DNA of 42,016 nucleotides, from the NCBI RefSeq assembly GCF_001485495.1, contig NZ_BCNF01000085.1:1-42016 (forward strand). Reading direction: 5' to 3'. Below are positions 7,915 through 14,113 of the stretch, in pieces; the stretch's first letter is position 1, and the number at the start of each line of letters is the position of its first letter. The translations under genes were made by a program, and so were the position numbers. The notes under the pieces were generated by a model. The model searched no databases. It worked only from the letters and a program-made list of their open reading frames with translations, and was not told the DNA's origin. Source of the stretch: Gordonia desulfuricans NBRC 100010. GTDB lineage: Bacteria; Actinomycetota; Actinomycetes; Mycobacteriales; Mycobacteriaceae.

Positions 7915-9144
7915 ATGAGCGGAGAGATGCTGATCCTTGTGCTGCTCGTCATCACAGCACTCGGGTTCGACTTCACCAACGGCTTCCACGACACCGGCAA
8001 TGCCATGGCGACCTCGATCGCCACCGGCGCACTCAAGCCGAAGGTCGCCGTCGGGCTGTCGGCAATCCTGAACCTGGTGGGTGCGTTCCTCTCGGTCGAG
8101 GTCGCTGCCACCATCACCAAAGACGTCCTGAAAATCCAACAGACCAGCGGCGACAACAAAGGCGAGCTGATCGCCGGGTTGAGTGCCACCACAGCACTGT
8201 TGATCATCTTCGCCGGCCTCATCGGCGGCATCCTCTGGAACCTCTTCACCTGGCTGTTCGGCCTGCCGTCGAGCTCCTCCCACGCCCTGTTCGGTGGCCT
8301 CATCGGTTCGGGTATCGCCGCTCTCGGTCTCTCCGGCCTCAACTGGGAGGGCATCATCTCCAAGATCATCGTGCCCGCCCTGCTGGCGCCGGTGATCGCG
8401 TGCATCGTCGCCGCCTGCGGTACCTGGCTGGTCTTCGCGATCACCAAGAAGATCATGGAGTCCAAGAAGGAGGCCGGCTTCCGCTACGGGCAGATCGCGA
8501 CCGCCTCACTGGTCTCGCTGGCACACGGCACCGGTGACGCACAGAAGACGATGGGTGTCATCGCGATGGCGCTGATCGCCTCCGGCCACCTCGAGGCCTC
8601 GAGCGTCAGCCACGGTCTCCCGTTCTGGATCGTGTTCTCCTGTGCCGGTGCCATCGCCCTGGGTACCTACCTCGGTGGCTGGCGCATCATCCGCACCCTC
8701 GGCAAGGGTCTGGTCGAGATCTCCTCGCCGCAGGGCATGGCCGCCGAGGCCAGCTCCGCCGCCATCATCCTCACCTCGTCGGCCGCCGGTATGGCGCTGT
8801 CCACCACCCAGGTCGCCACCGGTTCGATCCTCGGTTCGGGTGTCGGCAAGAAGGGCGCCCAGGTCCGCTGGAGCGTCGCCGGCCGCATGGCCATCGCCTG
8901 GGTCACCACCCTGCCGGCCGCCGGCATCGTCGGCGCGATCTGCTTCGGTATCGCCCACCTGCTCGGCAACGTCCTCGGCGCGATCGTCATCTTCGCGATC
9001 CTCGTGGCGCTCTCCGCCTTCATGTACTGGCGTGCACAGCAGAACAAGATCGACGCCAACAACGTCAACGCCGAATGGGACGAGGAGTCCGGCCTCATCC
9101 CGGCCGAGCTGAACGACTCGCCCAAGTCCACCCCGGTCGCCTGA
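7915..9144 (+). CDS. pitA: Low-affinity inorganic phosphate transporter, PiT family
   Basis: A 409-aa polytopic membrane protein. Both PiT signatures are present: GFDFTNGFHDTGNAMATSIA near the N-terminus and the matching SLAHGTGDAQKTMGVIAMAL half-way, with SSSSHALFGGLIGSGIA between, giving the inverted-repeat PiT fold. About ten hydrophobic segments can be counted. It imports phosphate, usually as a metal-phosphate complex driven by protons. ATG 7915 gives MSGEMLIL, like family members; ATG 7903 is a possible earlier start, and neither has a strong ribosome site. It is followed at 25 nt by a small membrane protein and then a DUF3349 gene, the same order as pitA-Rv0544c-Rv0543c in Mycobacterium tuberculosis. 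Confidence 0.95.
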   Translation: MSGEMLILVLLVITALGFDFTNGFHDTGNAMATSIATGALKPKVAVGLSAILNLVGAFLSVEVAATITKDVLKIQQTSGDNKGELIAGLSATTALLIIFAGLIGGILWNLFTWLFGLPSSSSHALFGGLIGSGIAALGLSGLNWEGIISKIIVPALLAPVIACIVAACGTWLVFAITKKIMESKKEAGFRYGQIATASLVSLAHGTGDAQKTMGVIAMALIASGHLEASSVSHGLPFWIVFSCAGAIALGTYLGGWRIIRTLGKGLVEISSPQGMAAEASSAAIILTSSAAGMALSTTQVATGSILGSGVGKKGAQVRWSVAGRMAIAWVTTLPAAGIVGAICFGIAHLLGNVLGAIVIFAILVALSAFMYWRAQQNKIDANNVNAEWDEESGLIPAELNDSPKSTPVA

Positions 9145-9169
9145 GCGCCGGCCCGAAAGGATTTCGACG

Positions 9170-9454
9170 ATGCACACTCTCGAAGCAATCGGCAAGGTGC
9201 TGATCGTGGGGCTGCTGTTCGGTGCGGGTCTGCCGGCCATCTTCGCGGTGGGGTTGCGCCTGCAGGCCGCCGGCTCCGGTGACGCGAACGCCGACGGCAC
9301 CGTCACCGCCCCCAACCCGGCACTGAAGTTCGCCGCCTACGTGCTCTACGCCCTGGTCCTGGCGGCCATCGTGTTCGGCATCCTGTGGATCACCCGCCAG
9401 ACGATCCTGTACTACACCGACGTCAAGATCTTCCCGAGCTGGGCCTACAAGTAG
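9170..9454 (+). CDS. Small two-span membrane protein, Rv0544c-like
   Basis: A 94-aa protein with hydrophobic helices at about residues 9-31 (VLIVGLLFGAGLPAIFAVGL) and 56-77 (FAAYVLYALVLAAIVFGILW), separated by a polar Gly/Asp/Asn-rich loop and ending in an aromatic tail (FPSWAYK). GAAAGGA about 8 nt before the ATG is a good ribosome site. Function unknown. Its place right after pitA and before a DUF3349 gene matches Rv0544c of M. tuberculosis, so it may accompany the transporter. Confidence 0.8.
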   Translation: MHTLEAIGKVLIVGLLFGAGLPAIFAVGLRLQAAGSGDANADGTVTAPNPALKFAAYVLYALVLAAIVFGILWITRQTILYYTDVKIFPSWAYK

Positions 9455-9484
9455 GCCCCCCGAGAGACTGTTGAGAAGGTACCG

Positions 9485-9793
9485 ATGAGCAACCCCTCGC
9501 TGTTCGAGTCCGCGGTCGGCTGGATTCGCAAGGGCTACCCGGAGGGCATCCCGTCCACCGACTTCCCGCCCCTGCTCGCCCTGCTGATCCGGTCCGAGCT
9601 CGACGAGACCGAGGTCACCCAGGTCGCACTGCGCCTGGCCCGCGACAACGACGTCAACGTGCCGGTGCCCGAGGAGGCCATCCGCGACGCCATCGCGCAT
9701 GTCACCTCCGAACTGCCCACCGACAACGAGATCAACCAGGTCGCAGGCCGGCTGGCCTCCGCCGGCTGGCCCCTCGCGACGACGGCGGTGTGA
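9485..9793 (+). CDS. DUF3349 protein (Rv0543c-like), copy 1
   Basis: A 102-aa soluble all-helical protein. The family hallmark is visible: an N-terminal WIRKGYPEGIPSTDFPPLLA segment (residues about 13-32), LLIRSELDETEVTQVALRLA, and a C-terminal ITHVTSELPTDNEI-like part (here IAHVTSELPTDNEINQVAGR) ending in AGWPL. The M. tuberculosis homologue Rv0543c has a solved structure but no known function. It closes the pitA transcription unit, with a strong hairpin terminator 20 nt downstream. A second, diverged copy begins at 9900. Confidence 0.9.
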   Translation: MSNPSLFESAVGWIRKGYPEGIPSTDFPPLLALLIRSELDETEVTQVALRLARDNDVNVPVPEEAIRDAIAHVTSELPTDNEINQVAGRLASAGWPLATTAV

Positions 9794-9813
9794 GAGCCAG
9801 ACAGACGACGAGC

Positions 9814-9850
9814 ACCCGGCCGCACCCCTCGGAGTGCGGCCGGGTCTTTC
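9814..9850 (+). terminator. Intrinsic terminator after the pitA unit
   Basis: A 12-bp GC-rich stem (9814-9825 with 9834-9845), an 8-nt loop, then CTTTC. It separates the pitA/Rv0544c-like/DUF3349 unit from the second DUF3349 gene and menE. Confidence 0.75.
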
Positions 9851-9851
9851 G

Positions 9852-9857
9852 TACAAT
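9852..9857 (+). promoter_or_regulatory. Candidate -10 box for the DUF3349-2/menE unit
   Basis: TACAAT directly follows the terminator tail and lies 42 nt before the start of the second DUF3349 gene, which has its own strong ribosome site (GGAGAGGGGG). No convincing -35 box is seen, since that position falls inside the hairpin. Confidence 0.3.
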
Positions 9858-9899
9858 CACCCAATAGCCACCATCCACCACGGAGAGGGGGTTTGACGT

Positions 9900-10274
9900 A
9901 TGGCCGAGCGATCCCTCGTGAGCAGGATCATCGAATGGCTGCGCGCCGGATATCCCAACGGCGTTCCCGAACACGATTACGTTCCACTCCTGGCGATCCT
10001 GCGCCGCCAGCTGACCGAGGACGAGGTCCAGCAGGTGTCGTCCGAGCTGATCGCCGAGTCGGCTCCCCCACCCGAGCCGATCTCCAAGATCGACGCGGGC
10101 GTCAAGATCACCGAGGTCACCCAGGAACTGCCGCACGAGACCGACATCTCACGCGTCCGCACCTATCTGGAGGACCAGGGCTGGCCATTCGACGATTCGC
10201 CGCTGGCGCCGCCCGACACCGACACCACCGACGACGGCGGGGACCGGCCCGACACGGACGAGGACGAGTCCTGA
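9900..10274 (+). CDS. DUF3349 protein, copy 2, with acidic tail
   Basis: A 124-aa paralogue of the gene at 9485. The shared frame is clear: IIEWLRAGYPNGVPEHDYVP (residues about 8-27), LLAILRRQLTEDEVQQVSSE and ITEVTQELPHETDISRVRTY followed by QGWPF. It differs in having a C-terminal tail of about 25 residues rich in Asp, Thr and Pro (PPDTDTTDDGGDRPDTDEDE). The ribosome site GGAGAGGGGG precedes the start. Its stop codon TGA overlaps the probable CTG start of menE, so the two are coupled. Function unknown; the repeated link of this family to menE is established synteny, not mechanism. Confidence 0.9.
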   Translation: MAERSLVSRIIEWLRAGYPNGVPEHDYVPLLAILRRQLTEDEVQQVSSELIAESAPPPEPISKIDAGVKITEVTQELPHETDISRVRTYLEDQGWPFDDSPLAPPDTDTTDDGGDRPDTDEDES

Positions 10275-11458
10275 GAGTCCTACGGCCACTTCCCCTTCCG
10301 TCCGGTCCTGCCGTCCTCGACCGGCTCGACGACCTGCGCGCCCTGCTGGCCGGTGAGGCATCCTTCGCACCGGTCCCCGACGACCCCCGTGAGCAGGAGC
10401 TGCTCACCGGGGCGTTCGGGATCGGGACCGGGATCGACGACGACGTGGTGCTGGTGATCGCCACGTCGGGCAGCACCGGCACCCCCAAGGGTTCACAACA
10501 CACCGCGGCGACCCTCACCGCGTCGGCGCAGGCCACCGCAACACATCTCGGCGGTGCGGGTGCCTGGCTGCTGGCCCTGCCGCCACACCACATCGCCGGA
10601 CTGCAGGTGCTGTTGCGTTCGCTGGCAGCCGGTTTCACCCCGGCGGTGCTCGACCTGGCAGCGGGATTCCACCCCGACGCCTTCGCCGACGCCCTCGAGG
10701 CGCTCGACGGTCCGCGCCGCTACACCTCGCTGGTTCCCACCCAGTTGCGCAAGGCACTCGACTCGCCGCGCGCCGTCGCCGCCCTCACCGGCGTCGACGC
10801 CCTGCTGGTCGGCGGTGCCGCCACCCCACCGGCCCTGCTGCACAAGGCGATCGACGCCGGCATCCCGATCGTGCGGACCTACGGGATGAGCGAGACCGCC
10901 GGCGGATGTGTCTACGACGGCATCCCGCTCGACGGTGTGCAGATCGAGATCGTCGACGCCGGCCCCGACGGTGTGGGGCGGGTGTCGCTGTCGGGACCGA
11001 TGGTGGCGCAAGGTTATCGGCTGCTGCCCGACCATCCCGCCTTCGCACACGCCGGGGGCTTCCGCACGGACGATCTCGGTCGCGTCGTCGACGGTGTCCT
11101 ACAGATCACCGGCCGCGCCGACGAGGCCATCTCCACCGGCGGACTGACCGTCGTCCCGCAGGTGGTGGAGGCCGTCATCGCCGACGACCCGGCCGTCGCC
11201 GAGTGTGCCGTGGTGGGCGTCGCAGACGAACGGCTCGGGGAAAAGGTTGTGGCCGTGGTGGTTCCGGAGCCGGGAATGACGGTGGATGCCCACCGCATCC
11301 AGGATGCCGTCACCGACCGGCTCGGCAGGTATGCCGCACCCCGGGAGGTGGTGACGGTGGCCGCCCTCCCCCTCCGTGGACCGGGAAAGATCGACCGGCG
11401 GGCGTTGCGGGCTTCCCTGTGGCCACCGGCGTCTTCCCCGGCCACCGGCATCGGCTAG
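10271..11458 (+). CDS. menE: o-Succinylbenzoate-CoA ligase (MenE)
   Basis: An adenylate-forming ligase (about 395 aa) that activates o-succinylbenzoate with ATP and CoA for MenB. Motifs in order: LVIATSGSTGTPKGSQHTAA (ATP P-loop), LLALPPHHIAGLQVLLRSLA, YTSLVPTQLRKAL, IVRTYGMSETAGGCVYDGIP (MenE-specific GGCVYDG), FRTDDLGRV, ITGRADEAISTGG (hinge) and the catalytic Lys in LPLRGPGKIDRRAL. The reading frame has no ATG, GTG or TTG between the far-upstream overlap with DUF3349 and the GTG pair just before the P-loop, so the best start is CTG 10271. This shares CTGA with the preceding stop codon and has AGGACGAG before it. The 5' boundary is therefore uncertain by up to about 60 codons. The stop TAG overlaps the convergent esterase stop in the palindrome CTAG. 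Confidence 0.93.
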   Translation: MRVLRPLPLPSGPAVLDRLDDLRALLAGEASFAPVPDDPREQELLTGAFGIGTGIDDDVVLVIATSGSTGTPKGSQHTAATLTASAQATATHLGGAGAWLLALPPHHIAGLQVLLRSLAAGFTPAVLDLAAGFHPDAFADALEALDGPRRYTSLVPTQLRKALDSPRAVAALTGVDALLVGGAATPPALLHKAIDAGIPIVRTYGMSETAGGCVYDGIPLDGVQIEIVDAGPDGVGRVSLSGPMVAQGYRLLPDHPAFAHAGGFRTDDLGRVVDGVLQITGRADEAISTGGLTVVPQVVEAVIADDPAVAECAVVGVADERLGEKVVAVVVPEPGMTVDAHRIQDAVTDRLGRYAAPREVVTVAALPLRGPGKIDRRALRASLWPPASSPATGIG

Positions 11459-12909
11459 GCGGCCCCGACCACCTCGGGAGTCTGCACGGTCTCATCGGTG
11501 TCGGGTGCATCGGTGTCGTGTGCATCCGTGTCATGTGTATCGGTGTCGGATGACTCCGTGGGCTCACTCGTCTCGGGAGTCGTCTCGGCCGGTGTGGTCG
11601 CCGCCGGAACATCGCTCTCGGTCACCGCGGGAGCCTCGGTCACGGCGGGGGTCTCGGCCACGGCGGGGGTCTCGGTCACGGCGGGGGCCTGCACCGTCGA
11701 AGTCGTCGGCGTCCCAGCATCATTCGTTGCTGCAGCCTCACCCGTGCCGGTGTTGTCACCCTCCACCGCAGCGGCGGCCACCGTACGCGCAGCCGTCTTC
11801 TGGGTCGTGGCGGTCTGGGTGGTCGAGGTGATACCGAGCAGATCCTCGATGTGGGCGGCGTCCTCGTCCTCGCCCTGCGCCCAGGCGAACCAGTTGTGCC
11901 CGCCGTTGGAGTACCGGAACTCCACCGGCAGATCCAGGGCGACGGCGCCCACGTTGAGGATGGCCGTCGACACCAGCGCCCCGAGTTCCAGGGTCACGCC
12001 CAGCACCATGCCCGACGCCGCGGCCGCCAGCAGGGTGGGGAGCTGCTCGGGGGTGTCGCGGACGGCCTCCTGGAGCACCGTCCACGCGATCTCCAGTTCC
12101 TTCGGCGTGAGCAGGCCGTTTCCGGTGGAGATGATCACGGTCTGGCCGTTGGCCTTCGCCTCGGCGATGCGCGTCAAGACGTCGTTGGCAGCCCACTGGT
12201 TACCGGAGCTCCACGGCAGTCCCCACATCGCCGACAACCCGTTGTCGATGTCGGCGCGCTCCCCCTGGATGTAGGGGATCAGGATCCAGCCGAGCGGATT
12301 GTTCGTCTCGTAGTAGCCGGAGTAGGAGCGCATCACGGTGAACGTGTCCGAGTGGTTGAGACCGATGATCACCGCCGGCGCCCCCGACATCGACACCCCG
12401 ACAATCGCATTGCCGGTCTGCTGGACATCGAAGTTCTCGTCCAGGTAGGCAGGCAGTTCGTCGCCGATGAAGGTGTCCCACTGCGGCGCGGTCTCGCTGC
12501 CGGTGGGCGCATCCTGCCAGTTGGTCATCCATTCACCGGCGCCACCGGCGGGCATCACCAGGTTGGTGGCGCTGCTGTAGGAGGTGAGCGCCCCGGCCTC
12601 GTCCTTCGACCACGTCGAGTACTCGTCGTTGGAACCCAGGCCGTCGAGGAAGTACACGGCGTGTTCGGTCGAGCCGGCCGCATTGTCGGAGGCGCGGATC
12701 TGCACCACGACGTCTCGGCCCAACGCCTCGGAGTGGATGGTGCACGTCTGCACATGGTTGGCCTCGTCGGCGTCGGACAGCCATCTGCAGCCGTCCCGCA
12801 GCCGGTCGGGGTCGACGGCATGGGCCGGTCCGGCCATTCCGAGCGCCAATGCACTCACCGCTGCCGCCGTCATCATGGCAACCGTCGACCGCAGTCCACC
12901 CACACGCAT
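11455..12909 (-). CDS. Secreted mycolyltransferase-like esterase with Thr/Pro/Asp-rich tail
   Basis: A 484-aa alpha/beta hydrolase of the Ag85/corynomycolyltransferase (esterase D-like) family. The N-terminus is a Sec signal peptide (about residues 1-31, cut after GMAGPAHA). The nucleophile elbow is GNAIVGVSMSGAPAVIIGLN, the catalytic His lies in YSNGGHNWFAWAQG, and YSGYYETNNP resembles the acyl-pocket segment; the catalytic core ends near residue 355. The last ~125 residues are a low-complexity tail rich in Thr, Ala, Pro, Glu and Asp, with repeats such as PAVTETPAVAETPAVTEAPA and a run of (D/H)DTD units, possibly a cell-wall spacer. GAGG eight nt before ATG 12909 supports the start. It probably moves mycolates or cleaves esters in the envelope; transferase versus plain esterase cannot be decided from sequence. 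Confidence 0.85.
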   Translation of the reverse strand: MRVGGLRSTVAMMTAAAVSALALGMAGPAHAVDPDRLRDGCRWLSDADEANHVQTCTIHSEALGRDVVVQIRASDNAAGSTEHAVYFLDGLGSNDEYSTWSKDEAGALTSYSSATNLVMPAGGAGEWMTNWQDAPTGSETAPQWDTFIGDELPAYLDENFDVQQTGNAIVGVSMSGAPAVIIGLNHSDTFTVMRSYSGYYETNNPLGWILIPYIQGERADIDNGLSAMWGLPWSSGNQWAANDVLTRIAEAKANGQTVIISTGNGLLTPKELEIAWTVLQEAVRDTPEQLPTLLAAAASGMVLGVTLELGALVSTAILNVGAVALDLPVEFRYSNGGHNWFAWAQGEDEDAAHIEDLLGITSTTQTATTQKTAARTVAAAAVEGDNTGTGEAAATNDAGTPTTSTVQAPAVTETPAVAETPAVTEAPAVTESDVPAATTPAETTPETSEPTESSDTDTHDTDAHDTDAPDTDETVQTPEVVGAA

Positions 12910-13191
12910 ACGAAACGCCTCACAAGTATTTTGGGCCCGACCCGGACAGGACTGTACGGCAAGACCTTTCGTTACCGCATCATTTCTTTAGCAGTACAGA
13001 CTATTTGGCGTATTGAATTCACTTCTGCCACAAACTGGACGGGTTCGGAGGGCCGATGGGACTATCCCCACGGCTCACGAAATGCCGCCGGTTTCTGGGC
13101 TCTTCCGGAAGTCGGCACCGCCACCGAACCGCGATCCACAGGCTGTGTACGCACGATCGGTGCAGACCTCGAACTCCCCCACACTCGACCC
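12910..13191. other. Divergent intergenic region between esterase and DUF559 genes
   Basis: 282 bp with lower GC in its first half. It must hold the promoters for both flanking genes. I see A/T-rich stretches around 12975-13015 but no box pair I would defend, and no RNA gene. Confidence 0.4.
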
Positions 13192-14055
13192 ATGCTCTCC
13201 GACGGCGTGTACACCTGGGCCCAGCTCCTCGGTCTCGGCCTGGACCAGACCGCGATCAGACACCATCTCGCCGACAAGACGCTGACCAAGCTCCGGTACG
13301 GCTGGTACTCGACTCCCGATGCCGACATCCAACTCGTCGAGGCCGTGCGGCTCGGCGGTGCACTCACCTGCCTGACCACCCTCGCCCGACACGGCGTGTG
13401 GATTCCTGACCACCCGCGCGAGGTCCACATCCGGGGCGGTCGCAGCGCCCATGCCGAGCACCCCCGCCGTTTATGCCGCAGCTATGACCGTCCGTTCGCG
13501 GTGACCGCGGCCGTCGACGACGCCCAGACCGCCCTTCGCCACGCACTGCGATGCCTCGACGATGAGGGGATCGTCATCGTCGTCGACTCCCTGCTCGACC
13601 TGTCACGCGAACCGTCCACCCGAGTTCTGACACCAGCCCAGGTCACCGCTGCCTTCACCGGTGCCCCACAGCGTGTACGACGCTGTCTGGATCTGTCCGA
13701 CGGGCGGGCCCAGTCCGGAACCGAGACACTGGTGCGGCTCCGCCTGCGCAGGCGTGGGATCAAGGTGCGTCCGCAGGTCTTCATCCCCGATCTCGGCCGG
13801 GTCGATCTCCTCGTCGGCGACCGGCTCATCATCGAGGTCGACAGCGTCGCCCACCACACCGGCGCCGAGAACTATGCCGAAGATCGTCGCCGTGACCAGG
13901 TCGCGGCCCGGCTCGGGTATCTGCGGATGCGACTCACCTACTCCGACGTGGTGTTCAACTGGGCGCGGACGGAGGAAACGATCATCGCGACCGTTCGCGC
14001 CGGCCACCATCGCGGCCCGCGTCAGCGCAAGCCCGTCCAGAACCTGGCGAGCTGA
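13192..14055 (+). CDS. DUF559-type (Vsr/MTES_1575-like nuclease fold) protein
   Basis: A 287-aa protein. The N-terminal part resembles the AbiEi-like winged-helix region common in actinobacterial DUF559 proteins (YTWAQLLGLGLDQTAIRHHL, LRYGWYS). The C-terminal part is the very-short-patch-repair-like fold: SGTETLVRLRLRRRGIKVRP, then VFIPDLGRVDLLVGDRLIIE and VDSVAHH, DRRRDQVAARLGYLRMRLTY, with the Asp/Glu-x-Asp positions of this nuclease superfamily apparently kept. Activity is unproven for the family. ATG 13192 is chosen because translation upstream of it only shadows the esterase gene; no Shine-Dalgarno is seen, so it may be leaderless. The gene stands alone and ends in a perfect hairpin. Confidence 0.8.
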   Translation: MLSDGVYTWAQLLGLGLDQTAIRHHLADKTLTKLRYGWYSTPDADIQLVEAVRLGGALTCLTTLARHGVWIPDHPREVHIRGGRSAHAEHPRRLCRSYDRPFAVTAAVDDAQTALRHALRCLDDEGIVIVVDSLLDLSREPSTRVLTPAQVTAAFTGAPQRVRRCLDLSDGRAQSGTETLVRLRLRRRGIKVRPQVFIPDLGRVDLLVGDRLIIEVDSVAHHTGAENYAEDRRRDQVAARLGYLRMRLTYSDVVFNWARTEETIIATVRAGHHRGPRQRKPVQNLAS

Positions 14056-14089
14056 CGCGGGGCGTGTGGATGATCCACACGCCCCGCGT
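14055..14089. terminator. Perfect 17-bp palindromic bidirectional terminator
   Basis: Positions 14055-14071 are the exact reverse complement of 14073-14089, centred on G14072. The hairpin starts in the last base of the DUF559 stop codon and lies 25 nt beyond the convergent phosphatase-DUF4012 gene, so it can serve both strands and marks the end of the polysaccharide/NRPS cluster. Confidence 0.75.
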
Positions 14090-14113
14090 TCGACCGCCAC
14101 CTTCTGGCGAAAC

